Part shown: positions 54,948-63,264 of the stretch, in pieces
Position numbering within the stretch: position 1 is the first letter of the stretch
How the letters are laid out: each line of letters starts with the position of its first letter
DNA from: Mycolicibacterium chubuense
GTDB lineage: Bacteria > Actinomycetota > Actinomycetes > Mycobacteriales > Mycobacteriaceae
NCBI RefSeq assembly: GCF_001044255.1
Contig: NZ_JYNX01000059.1
Location: forward strand, 21,059-85,058
DNA: 64,000 bases
Direction of reading: 5' to 3'
Notes under the pieces: generated by a model
Database searches by the model: none
What the model was told of the DNA's origin: nothing
Seen by the model: only the letters and a program-made list of their open reading frames with translations
Translations under genes and position numbers: made by a program

Positions 54948-56822
54948 TCAGGGCGTGACGATGTCGAACCCAGGGTCCGGCTTGTCCAGCACACCGACCA
55001 GCGCGGTCAGTACCTCGCCGTCGCCGGTGATCTCGACGCCCGGTGACGTCGCGTCGCCGGCCGCCAGGCTGAGCAGCCGCACCTTGGTCGCCAGCTGGAT
55101 CGTCGCCTGCGCCGTCTGGTCGTCGGCGTCCACCTTGCGATACACCAGCACCCCGTTGCGCAGCGTCAGCCGGTAGTTGGTGGCGGTGTCTTCGAAGGTG
55201 ACGTCGATCGCGAGGTCGAGATCCCAGGCCCGGGGCCCGTTGACGCTGATCGCCAGCACGTCGAACATCTGCTCGGGCGACAGCTGCGCGGCCATCGTGG
55301 TCGACGTCGTGGTGGGGGTGCCGAAGTTGCCGTCGCGCAGTTCGGTGGCGCCGGCCAGGAAGAAGTTGCGCCAGGTCGCTGTCTCCGATCCGTAGGCCAG
55401 CTGCTCGAGGGTGTCGGCGTAGAGCTGCCGGGCACTCGCGTGGTTCTCGTCGGTGAAGATCGCGTGATCGAGAAGGGTTGCTGCCCAACGGAAGTCACCG
55501 TCATCGAAGGCCTGCTGCGCCAGCTCGACGACGCGGTCGATGCCACCCATCGCCGCGACGTAACGCGGGCCGATGGCCTCGGGTGGATGCGGCCACAACC
55601 GCCCGGGGTTGCCGTCGAACCACCCCATGTAGCGCTGATAGACCGCCTTGACGTTGTGGCTGACCGAGCCGTAGTAGCCGTGCGCGTGCCAGGCCCGCTC
55701 GAGCGCGGGCGGCATCGCGAACGTCTCGGCGATCTCGATACCGGTGTAGCCCTGGTTGAGCTGGCGCAGCGTCTGATCGTGCAGGTAGGCGTACAGATCC
55801 CGTTGCAGCGACAGGAATTCGACGATGCGCTCCTTCCCCCAGGTCGGCCAGTGGTGGGAGGCGAACACGACGTCGGCGCGGTCGGCGAAGGTGTCGATGG
55901 CCTCGGTGAGGTAGCCGGCCCAGCCGTGTGGATCGCGCACCAGCGCACCGCGCAGCGTCAGCAGGTTGTGCAGATTGTGGGTGGCGTTCTCGGCCATGCA
56001 CAGCGCCCGGTACTTCGGGAAGTAGAAGTGCATCTCGGCCGGCGCCTCCGTGCCCGGCGCCATCTGGAACTCGATCTGGACCCCGTCGATCGTGTGGGTC
56101 TCCCCCGTCTCGCGGATGTCCACCGTCGGCACGATGATCGCAACCTCGCCCGTCGACGGTGTCTGGCCCAACCCGCAGCCCACCTGCCCCTGCGGTCCAC
56201 GCTCGAGCACGGCGCCGTACATGTACCCGGCGCGCCGCGCCATCGCGGTTCCGGCGTAGACGTTCTCCTGCACCGCGTGTTCGGTGAAGCCCTCGGGCGC
56301 CAGCACCGCGACCTTTCCCGCGTCGACGTCGGCCTGCGATGTCACCCCGAGAACGCCGCCGAAGTGGTCGACGTGGCTGTGGGTGTAAATGACCGCGACG
56401 ACGGTCCTTTCCCCCCGGTGCCGGCGGTAGAGCGCCAGGGCCGCGGCCGCGACCTCGGTGGACACCAGCGGATCGATCACGATGATGCCGGTGTCGCCCT
56501 CGACGAACGTGATGTTGGACAGGTCGAATCCGCGCACCTGATAGATGCCCTCCACCACTTCGTAGAGGCCCTGCTTGGCGACCAGCTGGGACTGCCGCCA
56601 CAGGCTGGGATGCACGGTGGTGGGCGCGTCCCCGTGCAGGAAGTCGTAGACGTCGTTGTCCCAGACGACGCGGCCGTCGGCGGCGGTGATCACGCAGGGC
56701 TGCTGTGCGGCGATGAAGCCGCGGTCGGCGTCGGCGAAGTCTCGCGTGTCGTCGAACGGCAGGCTCCCCAGATGCGCGCGGTGAGCGGCTTCGATCGTCG
56801 GGGTCGGTGGCTTGTGCTCCAT
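54948..56822 (-). CDS. Alkyl/aryl sulfatase of the MBL fold (SdsA1/BDS1 type)
   Basis: 624 residues. Zinc motif 'YTHSHVDHFGGV', later ligands in 'MAENATHNLHNLLTLRG' and 'ASHHWPTWG', then a dimerisation segment and a C-terminal SCP2-like domain (about 500-624) that binds hydrophobic chains. Hydrolyses primary alkyl sulfates. ATG 56822 starts the family N-terminus 'PTIEAAHRAHLGSLPFDD'. Equivalent of Rv3762c, which in M. tuberculosis lies beside lpqH, here 29 kb away. Divergent from the cupin gene by 49 bases. Confidence 0.92.
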   Translation of the reverse strand: MEHKPPTPTIEAAHRAHLGSLPFDDTRDFADADRGFIAAQQPCVITAADGRVVWDNDVYDFLHGDAPTTVHPSLWRQSQLVAKQGLYEVVEGIYQVRGFDLSNITFVEGDTGIIVIDPLVSTEVAAAALALYRRHRGERTVVAVIYTHSHVDHFGGVLGVTSQADVDAGKVAVLAPEGFTEHAVQENVYAGTAMARRAGYMYGAVLERGPQGQVGCGLGQTPSTGEVAIIVPTVDIRETGETHTIDGVQIEFQMAPGTEAPAEMHFYFPKYRALCMAENATHNLHNLLTLRGALVRDPHGWAGYLTEAIDTFADRADVVFASHHWPTWGKERIVEFLSLQRDLYAYLHDQTLRQLNQGYTGIEIAETFAMPPALERAWHAHGYYGSVSHNVKAVYQRYMGWFDGNPGRLWPHPPEAIGPRYVAAMGGIDRVVELAQQAFDDGDFRWAATLLDHAIFTDENHASARQLYADTLEQLAYGSETATWRNFFLAGATELRDGNFGTPTTTSTTMAAQLSPEQMFDVLAISVNGPRAWDLDLAIDVTFEDTATNYRLTLRNGVLVYRKVDADDQTAQATIQLATKVRLLSLAAGDATSPGVEITGDGEVLTALVGVLDKPDPGFDIVTP

Positions 56823-56871
56823 TCCGCAGAGACTGCCACGGCGGCACCGCATCCGGTGGTTGACTGGACCG

Positions 56872-57423
56872 ATGGATGTCCGCCGAGTCGTCACAGGCCA
56901 CGATGCGTCCGGGAAGTCGGTGTTCGTCAGCGACGAGACGGTCGCGCCGCGCACGCCGGTCCTGCTGCCCGGATCCGAGTTCACGATTCTGTGGGGCGGC
57001 GACGAGACCCCGCACTTTCCTGACGACGGGTCGATGCCGAACTGGCGCACCTACTTTCCGCCGATCGGCGGGTTCCGGTTCTCGATGTTCACGCTGCCGC
57101 CGGGGACCGCGACGGCCAGGACGGACGACCTCACCACCGAGGAGGCGATCGCCGACGGGGAGGCGAAGCTGCCCGGGCTGCTCGGCTACATGGAACTCGA
57201 CGATCCCGGCATGCACACCACCGACACGATCGACTTCGAGGTGGTGCTCGAGGGCACCGTCATCCTGGAACTCGACGACGGCGCCGAGGTGACCCTGCAT
57301 CCCGGGGACACCGTGGTGCAGAACGGCACCCGGCACCGGTGGCGCAACCCCGGTGACGTCCCGGCCCGGCTCGCGCTATTCGTCTGCGGAGCCGAGCACG
57401 ACAACGTCACCCGTCCCGGCTGA
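56872..57423 (+). CDS. Cupin-domain protein
   Basis: 183 residues with one cupin barrel at the C-terminus: 'DFEVVLEGTVILELDDGAEVTLHPGDTVVQNGTRHRWRN' read as successive strands, with His of motif 2 in 'NGTRHRW'. The motif 1 histidines are incomplete, so metal binding is uncertain. Similar proteins sit beside oxidoreductases; function unknown. ATG 56872 begins after the divergent sulfatase. The 3' end overlaps the MmcQ-type gene by 17 bases. Confidence 0.82.
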   Translation: MDVRRVVTGHDASGKSVFVSDETVAPRTPVLLPGSEFTILWGGDETPHFPDDGSMPNWRTYFPPIGGFRFSMFTLPPGTATARTDDLTTEEAIADGEAKLPGLLGYMELDDPGMHTTDTIDFEVVLEGTVILELDDGAEVTLHPGDTVVQNGTRHRWRNPGDVPARLALFVCGAEHDNVTRPG

Positions 57424-57820
57424 GCCACTGCGCGGCACGCCGTTTCGACGCCCGGGACAGCCAGGCGTCCTGGATCAGCTCGCGTAGCTCGGTCACTCCG
57501 ATCTCGCCGAGCCGGCTCGCGCGCACCAACACCGACGGGTGCCCGTCGAAGTGCGGCGTGGTGAAGAACGGTGAGTCCGGGTCCTGTGTCAGCGCCAGCT
57601 TGTCGGCCTCGGACTCGACCCAGATCACGATCACGTCGGGATACTTCTCGCCCGTGTCGGGGTCGACGGCGTCCGGTCGTGGGGTCCGGAAGAACACGAA
57701 CGACTTCCCGCCCACCTGGTAGATCGGGTTGCCCGCCCGCGGGCCCACGATCGTGGTGACGTGCGGCATCCCCGCCGCGATCGCGTGGACGTCGTCGACG
57801 GTGGCGGGCCGGTCACTCAC
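57407..57820 (-). CDS. MmcQ/YjbR-family protein
   Basis: 137 residues with the fold of the MmcQ/YjbR group: 'GNPIYQVGGKSFVFFRTPR' and 'PHFDGHPSVLVRASRLGEIGVTELRELI' contain the conserved strand-helix core with the C-terminal 'AWLSRASKRRAAQWL'. These proteins are thought to bind DNA, without a known regulon. GTG 57820 overlaps the phosphoesterase stop by eight bases, so the two form an operon. Confidence 0.87.
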   Translation of the reverse strand: MSDRPATVDDVHAIAAGMPHVTTIVGPRAGNPIYQVGGKSFVFFRTPRPDAVDPDTGEKYPDVIVIWVESEADKLALTQDPDSPFFTTPHFDGHPSVLVRASRLGEIGVTELRELIQDAWLSRASKRRAAQWLSRDG

Positions 57821-58316
57821 GGCGAGGCACCCGGTGCAGTTCCACGTCTGTCAGCACGCCGGCGGCGGCTGTCGCGGTCATGTACGTGCAGTAGGGCTGG
57901 CGGCGACGGTCGGTCGGCGAACCCGGATTGAGCAGCCGCAGACCGGTTTCGGCGGTGGTGTCCCACGGGATGTGGCTGTGCCCGAAGACCAGCACGTCGG
58001 TCTCGGGGTAGGCCCTGGCCATCCGGGCCTCGCGGCCGGCGGCGCCGCCGGTCTCGTGGGTCACCGTGAAGCGGAGGCCGCCGAGTTCGACGTCGGCCCG
58101 TTCGGGCAGCCGGAGGCGCAGTTCGTCGCCGTCGTTGTTGCCCCAACAGGCCACGAGGCGCCGGGCGCGCGTCTCGAGCACGTCGAGCAGTCCGGGCTCC
58201 ACCCAGTCCCCGGCGTGGATCACCACATCGGCGGCGTCCACCGCGTCCCACACCTGCGGCGGTAGGTCGCGGGCCCGCTTCGGGACGTGCGTGTCGGCGA
58301 TCAGCAGAAGGCGCAC
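57813..58316 (-). CDS. YfcE-type metallophosphoesterase
   Basis: 167 residues. Metal motifs 'IADTHVPKRA', 'HAGDWVEPG', 'GNNDGDEL', 'THETGG' and 'FGHSHIPWDT' are complete, giving a two-metal phosphodiesterase. A GTG start at 58316 is set by a TAGTCT -10 six bases upstream on the same strand. Divergent from the Esx-type genes by 76 bases. Substrate unknown. Confidence 0.92.
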   Translation of the reverse strand: MRLLLIADTHVPKRARDLPPQVWDAVDAADVVIHAGDWVEPGLLDVLETRARRLVACWGNNDGDELRLRLPERADVELGGLRFTVTHETGGAAGREARMARAYPETDVLVFGHSHIPWDTTAETGLRLLNPGSPTDRRRQPYCTYMTATAAAGVLTDVELHRVPRRE

Positions 58317-58322
58317 AACACC

Positions 58323-58328
58323 AGACTA
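58323..58328 (-). promoter_or_regulatory. -10 element (TAGTCT) for the phosphoesterase operon
   Basis: Minus strand TAGTCT, six bases, GTG 58316: leaderless geometry. Confidence 0.45.
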
Positions 58329-58379
58329 GGACGTCCGGGCCGCGCGAAATTGGCGCACGGACCCCCCTGCGCGGCCCCA

Positions 58380-58385
58380 TAGGCT
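58380..58385 (+). promoter_or_regulatory. -10 element (TAGGCT) of the Esx-toxin operon
   Basis: TAGGCT ends exactly seven bases before GTG 58393, predicting a leaderless mRNA for the whole four-gene cassette. Confidence 0.55.
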
Positions 58386-58392
58386 GCTTCGC

Positions 58393-58992
58393 GTGGGGCG
58401 TTCGGTCGAGGTGGTGGTGTCGGAGTTGCAGGCGGCGGCGGAGCGCCTGCGTGATGCGGGTCGGCGGCTGCAGGACGGACTCTCCGGGGTGGACCTCGAG
58501 ACCCGGCAACTGCTGGGGTCCGGCTGGAAGGGCGATGCGGCGTCGGCGTACGGACCGGCGTGGGATCAGTGGCACACCGGCGCGGGTCAGGTGATCCGCG
58601 GCCTGCAGACCATGGCCGACCTGCTGAACCTCGCCGGCAAGGAGTACGCCAAAACCGATGAGCAGTCCGGCGAGGCGCTGAACGCGACGATGCAGGGCGG
58701 GGGCTCAACGGTCGGTGGCGGAGGGGGCGGCGGCAGTGTGCCGGGCGCGCCGAGTGCCGGGCTGTCGGCGCCCGTGGCCGACCTCGCGCAGCAGATGAAC
58801 CTCGACCAGCTGTCGTCGGCGGGCCAGTCGGCGGGGTCGGTGCCCGGTCAGCTCGGCGGAATCGTCGCGCAGGCCACCCAGATGGCCGGGGAGGTGGCCG
58901 CACAGGTGACCCAGATGGTCGAGGGCGCGATCCAGGGCGGCCAGGAGCCGCCCGAGCCCTCGGACCGGGAACCGGGAGACAGAAACCGATGA
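58393..58992 (+). CDS. WXG100/Esx-like protein with C-terminal extension (EsxF-like position)
   Basis: 199 residues. The first 100 form the Esx helical hairpin with the turn 'LGSGWKGDAASAYGPAWDQW' (W-x-G) and flanking helices. A Gly-rich linker ('GGGGGGSVPG') leads to a second helical part with repeated 'AQATQMAGEVAAQVTQMVEG'. WXG proteins are secreted as dimers by ESX (type VII) systems; the extension is longer than in usual EsxF. GTG 58393 is leaderless. Its stop overlaps the next start by four bases (ATGA). Confidence 0.85.
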   Translation: MGRSVEVVVSELQAAAERLRDAGRRLQDGLSGVDLETRQLLGSGWKGDAASAYGPAWDQWHTGAGQVIRGLQTMADLLNLAGKEYAKTDEQSGEALNATMQGGGSTVGGGGGGGSVPGAPSAGLSAPVADLAQQMNLDQLSSAGQSAGSVPGQLGGIVAQATQMAGEVAAQVTQMVEGAIQGGQEPPEPSDREPGDRNR

Positions 58993-59279
58993 CCGCACTC
59001 GTGGTGGATTTCGCCCAGCTGCGTGCGGCGATCACCCACATGGAGGACTTCGGCCGCGACGTCACCGAGATCCTCGCCGACATCGAGCACACGATGGCGG
59101 CTCTGCGCAGGTCGTGGCAGGGCGACGGGTCGGACGCGCAGGCGCAGGCCCAGCAGCAGTGGGACGACGGCGCCGAGCAGATGAAGGAGGCGCTGACGGC
59201 GCTGCAGAAGGTCGCCGACGCGGCGCACAAGAACTACACCGACGCGGTCACCAAGAACGGACAGATGTGGCAGATGTGA
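58989..59279 (+). CDS. WXG100 protein (EsxE-like)
   Basis: 96 residues, a plain Esx protein with the turn 'LRRSWQGDGSDAQAQAQQQWDDG'. It should dimerise with the upstream protein and be exported with the toxin. In M. tuberculosis EsxE and EsxF are encoded just before the CpnT toxin and needed for its surface display; gene order and spacing here are the same. ATG 58989 overlaps the upstream stop. Confidence 0.88.
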   Translation: MTALVVDFAQLRAAITHMEDFGRDVTEILADIEHTMAALRRSWQGDGSDAQAQAQQQWDDGAEQMKEALTALQKVADAAHKNYTDAVTKNGQMWQM

Positions 59280-59297
59280 CCGCTGGAGGGGCTGCCG

Positions 59298-61766
59298 GTG
59301 CGCATCGAGGTTGATCCGGACGCGTTGATCGCCGCGGGTCGACAGACCGGGGCGCTGGGCGGCCAGCTGGCGCGGCTGTCGGATGCGTTGGGCGCGGCGC
59401 TGGGCGGCGGCATCTCCTCGGGCATGGATGCGGCGGGGCTGAACTTCGGCATGAAGTACGGCCATCAGGCCGGCGAGTTCACCTCCGCGGTCGCCGATGC
59501 GGCGAACGCCTTCACGTCGGTGGGAATGCTGTTGGAGGCGAGCGGCTTCAACTACCGCAACGCCGACGCCGCCTCGACCATCGGAGGCCCCGGCCCGTCG
59601 GGCGGCGTCAGCGGCGACCCCGGCAAGGCGCTGCCCGCGCATGTTCCGCCCGGACCCAACGGTGTCACCGTGCCCCCGCCGTCGAAGTGGTACCTGATTC
59701 AGCCGCTGCTGCAGGTGCTGCCCGGGCTCGGCCCGGTCGCGGGGATCGCGATGACGTGGCCGTCGGGCAACGCGGCGATGATGGGCGTCACCGCGACGCA
59801 GTGGCGCAACTTCGCCACCGGGTTCGCGTTGATCGAGCCGCAGCTGACCGGCATCAAGGCTGCCCTCGCCGCCCAGCAGATCCCCGAGCGCGCAGCGATG
59901 ACGACCGCGCTGGAGAGTCTCGGCACGGCGATCTCCTCGCTGGCCGACGTCAGTTCGTCGGTGGCGCAGTCGATCACGGATTTCGCGTCGGGAGTCCAGG
60001 AAAGCCAGGACGCCATCCGGCGGCTGCTGGACCGGCTGTCCCTGGACGGTTTGTGGGACACGGTGACCGGCTTCCTCACCGGCGAGGGCGACGACATCCT
60101 GCGCGAGGTCGCCAACGATGTGGGCACGGTGCTGCACAACTTCCAGCAGCAGGTCAAGGGGATCATCGGACTGCTCGACGAGCTGACCGTGCTGATCGGT
60201 GATGCGGCGACGGCGTTCCAGAAGTGGATCCGCCCGATCCTGGTGGAGACGTTCGGCGATCGGGTGGGCAACGACCTGGCAAATGCCGTGACGTTGTACA
60301 CCGACGTGCAGGTGGGTGCGGTCACCGGGCTGATCGGCACGGTGTCCGGGGTGGTGGCGATGGCCGACCCCGACACGTGGAAGGGCATGGCCGAGATGGC
60401 CCTGTCGGTGGCCAAGGACCCGTCGTCCCTGCCCGGGGTGCTGGAGAACATGGGCAAGGAGTTCGTGGCGTGGGACAAGTGGTCCGGCGACCATCCCGGC
60501 CGCGCCGCCGGGGAGGCCGCGTTCAACATCGGATCACTGTTCGTGCCCGGCGGCGCGCTGTCGAAGACGGGCAGCGTCGCGAAGGGCCTGAACCTCAGCC
60601 GGCGCGTACTGGAGGAGGGCCGACTGCCCGGTGTCCGCGAACTCGGCAGCTGGACGCGAGGGACGCCCAATCCGATTGAGACGCCGCGGGTTCCGGAGTT
60701 CAGTCCGACAGCACCGGGCGGCATACCGCCGGTGCGGCCCGAGGGGATTCCGGGGGGTGCCGGGCCGGGCACGCCGGGTGCGGGTCCGGCTCCAGGTAGT
60801 GGCCCGTCAGGCGGCGGGCCTGCGCGCACCGGTGAGCCACCCGCTTCCGCTGGACGGCCGACCGGTTCCGGCGCGGAAGGTGGCGCCGGCCCGCGGGCAC
60901 CGGTCGAGCAGGCGGAACGGGCCCCGGGGGTGGAAGCGGCTCCTCGGTCCGGGGCGGTGTCGCCGAATAGCGAATCGTCCGAATCCGTTCGCGCACCCGG
61001 GCACTCGATTCCTTCGCCCGCCTCGGCGGCTGAGCCAACAAGCGGTGGTGCGGACCACGGTTACAACGTCGCTCACCCGCCGAGCGCTGATGAGGCGGGT
61101 CGGACGATGCACGCCGATGAACCGCTCACCAACACCGGGGAGAGCGGAGCCGATCACGAGCGGAGGTCTCCGACGGATGGCCCGATGGATGGTGGTTCGC
61201 CACACGTCGAAGGTCACGACAGCGCAAGTGGTGCAGATCCCAGCAGTTATCACTCACACGCACCGGAGATCGCCACTTCGTTGAACGAAGCTTTTGTCAA
61301 CGGCGATCCGACTTCTCAGCTGGCGGGCGAACTCGCCGATCTGTCGACCCACTACATTGCGAGCCCCGTTGGAGACTCTGCCGCTGCAGACCGGATCGTC
61401 CTGGGGAAGTGGGACGGGATGGACGGCGGTTACATCGGCGAAGCCAGGCACCACGGCGGCATCTACTACGACACCGGAGACGCAACGTGGGAAGCGATGA
61501 GCTTGGGGTTGGACGACAGCCAAGTGAGGCAACTCGGCTGGCAGGTGAATGAGCAGTTCCTGCGTCGGCAACTGGAACTCGGTGTTTCACGCATCGAATA
61601 TGTCTTACCTGCAGCGTTCGATAGTGTCGAACAGCTCGCGGCTGTCCAACGACTCTCATTTTCCGCAATGGAGATCAATTTCTTGAAGGCAAACGCCGAA
61701 GCATATGGCTACGTGCAACGGAACAACGTCTGGATACACATCGGAAAGGCCCACCATGGAGGCTAG
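59298..61766 (+). CDS. CpnT-like ESX-exported polymorphic toxin with non-TNT C-terminal domain
   Basis: 822 residues. Residues 1-100 are Esx-like; about 110-440 match the CpnT N-terminal part, with 'WPSGNAAMMGVTATQWRNFA', 'AAQQIPERAAM', 'FVAWDKWSGDHPGRAAGEA' and 'LFVPGGALSKTG' paralleling CpnT. About 440-690 is a Pro/Gly/Ser-rich linker. Residues 698-822 are a separate effector domain that is not the CpnT NAD glycohydrolase: 'VLGKW' (701-705), 'YIGEARHHGGIYYDTG' and 'WQVNEQFLRRQLELG' (748-762). GC content falls in this part. GTG 59298 follows GGAGGGG. The 3' end overlaps the immunity gene by 11 bases. Predicted effect is interbacterial or host toxicity; catalytic type unproven. Confidence 0.85.
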   Translation: MRIEVDPDALIAAGRQTGALGGQLARLSDALGAALGGGISSGMDAAGLNFGMKYGHQAGEFTSAVADAANAFTSVGMLLEASGFNYRNADAASTIGGPGPSGGVSGDPGKALPAHVPPGPNGVTVPPPSKWYLIQPLLQVLPGLGPVAGIAMTWPSGNAAMMGVTATQWRNFATGFALIEPQLTGIKAALAAQQIPERAAMTTALESLGTAISSLADVSSSVAQSITDFASGVQESQDAIRRLLDRLSLDGLWDTVTGFLTGEGDDILREVANDVGTVLHNFQQQVKGIIGLLDELTVLIGDAATAFQKWIRPILVETFGDRVGNDLANAVTLYTDVQVGAVTGLIGTVSGVVAMADPDTWKGMAEMALSVAKDPSSLPGVLENMGKEFVAWDKWSGDHPGRAAGEAAFNIGSLFVPGGALSKTGSVAKGLNLSRRVLEEGRLPGVRELGSWTRGTPNPIETPRVPEFSPTAPGGIPPVRPEGIPGGAGPGTPGAGPAPGSGPSGGGPARTGEPPASAGRPTGSGAEGGAGPRAPVEQAERAPGVEAAPRSGAVSPNSESSESVRAPGHSIPSPASAAEPTSGGADHGYNVAHPPSADEAGRTMHADEPLTNTGESGADHERRSPTDGPMDGGSPHVEGHDSASGADPSSYHSHAPEIATSLNEAFVNGDPTSQLAGELADLSTHYIASPVGDSAAADRIVLGKWDGMDGGYIGEARHHGGIYYDTGDATWEAMSLGLDDSQVRQLGWQVNEQFLRRQLELGVSRIEYVLPAAFDSVEQLAAVQRLSFSAMEINFLKANAEAYGYVQRNNVWIHIGKAHHGG

Positions 61767-62145
61767 AGGACTAGCGGAATTTCTCGCCCCAGAAATGTCC
61801 GTTCACGGTCTTGTGCTCGACGAGATTCGAGACCCCGAGACTTACGGTAATCGCCCAGCTTGGGCAATTTTTTATCGTCGTGACGACTGCAAGGTCCAGG
61901 TGTGCTGGTCAGCGCGAGACGGTGGAATCGACTTCATGATGGCACCGCCCGAGGCGGCGAACACCTTCGGTTTGTCGGACCGCTCCGGCACCTGGCAGTT
62001 CATGCTCCTGCTTTCCCGCGTCAGAGACAGTCTTCCCACTCCCGATCTGAGCGCCAGCGACAGCGAGTTGATGTCATGGCTGCGCGATCTCTTCAGGATT
62101 CATTTCGCCTCGGCACATGAAAAGTTGAACTCGACTGATTCCTGA
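61756..62145 (+). CDS. Predicted immunity protein for the CpnT-like toxin
   Basis: 129 residues, no signal peptide, acidic, with Trp-rich segments 'RPAWAIFYRRDDCKVQVCWSARDGG' and 'SGTWQFMLLLSRVRDSL'. It does not match a family I can name, but position (overlapping the toxin end by 11 bases), size and low GC (for example a run of six T near 61868) are those of immunity genes in polymorphic toxin cassettes, and of ift after cpnT. ATG 61756. It should bind and block the 698-822 domain in the cytosol. Confidence 0.7.
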   Translation: MEARGLAEFLAPEMSVHGLVLDEIRDPETYGNRPAWAIFYRRDDCKVQVCWSARDGGIDFMMAPPEAANTFGLSDRSGTWQFMLLLSRVRDSLPTPDLSASDSELMSWLRDLFRIHFASAHEKLNSTDS

Positions 62146-62178
62146 GGGGCTGGTGCGGCTACCACCTCAGCGAAATAG

Positions 62179-62346
62179 ACCAACAGGGGCGTTGCACCCT
62201 TGACATACGCGACGCTCGCCGAGATGGGCGTCGCTTGGTCCGCCTGTCAACCGAATCAGACCTCAGCCCACAGTGCCGGTACCTTCACGTTCGGCGTCGA
62301 CCGTGACGACAGCTTCACGCTCGTTGTGCGAGGAGTAGCCCGCTAG
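62179..62346 (+). pseudogene. Short open segment after the immunity gene, possible gene remnant
   Basis: Following a stop at 62176 the frame is open to TAG 62344, encoding about 55 residues that end 'GTFTFGVDRDDSFTLVVRGVAR'. It reads like the C-terminus of a folded domain but has no convincing start (TTG 62200 or ATG 62224 only). This could be the tail of a former toxin or immunity gene left by cassette exchange. It meets the TPR gene end with a four-base overlap. Confidence 0.3.
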
Positions 62347-63218
62347 GCCCCGGTCACCCAGCCGAGCACCGTCAGCCCGAAAACCCCGAACAGCAGCAGC
62401 GTGCCCGCCACATCGGACACCGGGTTCGACCCCACCGCCGCCGTCACCACTCCCAGCACGACCGCGAGTACCACGAAAGCCACCCGCACACCGAGCAGAA
62501 GCCGTTGCCGCACAACAGAAGCCAGCACCGGACCCGGTACCGTCCGCACCACCCATACCAGCGGCACCGCCAGCGCCACACCCAGCACCCCCGCCACGAT
62601 CCGCGGGATCACCGTGGGCATCCCGTCGTCGTGCGCGGCCATCACCACGATCAGCGCGACCGCCAGGAACACCACCGACGCCGTCGCCATCCGCATCACC
62701 CGGGTCACGGCCAGCCCGACGTTGTCGATCGCCAACGGCCTCAACGCCGGTTCCAGGCGCACCGATGCCAGCAACCCGCGCACCGCCTGCGTCAGCGTTC
62801 CCCACCGCAGCCTGCTGACGCCCAGATTGTGTGTCGCCAGAGCATGATTCGGCGAGAGTCTCAGCGCCTCCAGATACTGCGCCTCAGCGGCGGCCGCGCC
62901 CCACGTCGACCGATAGATGTCGCCGCGCAACACCAGAGCCTCCGGGTTCGCCGGATCCCGCCGCAGCGCCTCGTTGACCACCGCCAACGCCTGGGCGCCC
63001 TGCCCGGACTCGTGCAACAGGCCGGCGTAGGTGTACTGCGCCGACGCCGACAGCGGGTGCTCGCTGAGCATCCGCCACGCCATCGACAGTGCGTCGGCGG
63101 TGCGTCCCTGCCGCTTCAGCGCGAGCGTGTACAGCCGCATCGCGTGTTCGTTGTGTGGATCCGCGGTCAGCGCCGCCCATGCGGCCGCGACGTCGCTGGC
63201 TCCCCCGGTGTCGGACAT
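62343..63218 (-). CDS. TPR-repeat membrane protein
   Basis: 291 residues. About residues 10-165 are four to five TPR-like helical repeats ('AMRLYTLALKRQGRTADALSMAWRML', 'AQYTYAGLLHESGQGAQALAVVNEALRRDP'), followed by four hydrophobic segments to the C-terminus. It may tether a protein complex to the membrane. ATG 63218 is chosen because a TAGCAT -10 ends eight bases upstream; the open frame before it would overlap that promoter. Upstream of ctaD end by 46 bases. Confidence 0.82.
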   Translation of the reverse strand: MSDTGGASDVAAAWAALTADPHNEHAMRLYTLALKRQGRTADALSMAWRMLSEHPLSASAQYTYAGLLHESGQGAQALAVVNEALRRDPANPEALVLRGDIYRSTWGAAAAEAQYLEALRLSPNHALATHNLGVSRLRWGTLTQAVRGLLASVRLEPALRPLAIDNVGLAVTRVMRMATASVVFLAVALIVVMAAHDDGMPTVIPRIVAGVLGVALAVPLVWVVRTVPGPVLASVVRQRLLLGVRVAFVVLAVVLGVVTAAVGSNPVSDVAGTLLLFGVFGLTVLGWVTGA

Positions 63219-63226
63219 CACCGGAA

Positions 63227-63232
63227 ATGCTA
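63227..63232 (-). promoter_or_regulatory. -10 element (TAGCAT) for the TPR gene
   Basis: Minus strand TAGCAT, eight bases, ATG 63218; supports the chosen start. Confidence 0.45.
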
Positions 63233-63264
63233 TCCGGGCCACCGCCCGGCACGACGCACCAGTT

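Noticed and set aside
59298-61766. TNT-type NAD glycohydrolase domain at the toxin C-terminus
   Set aside because: None of the CpnT C-terminal motifs I know are visible; the last 125 residues have another pattern.
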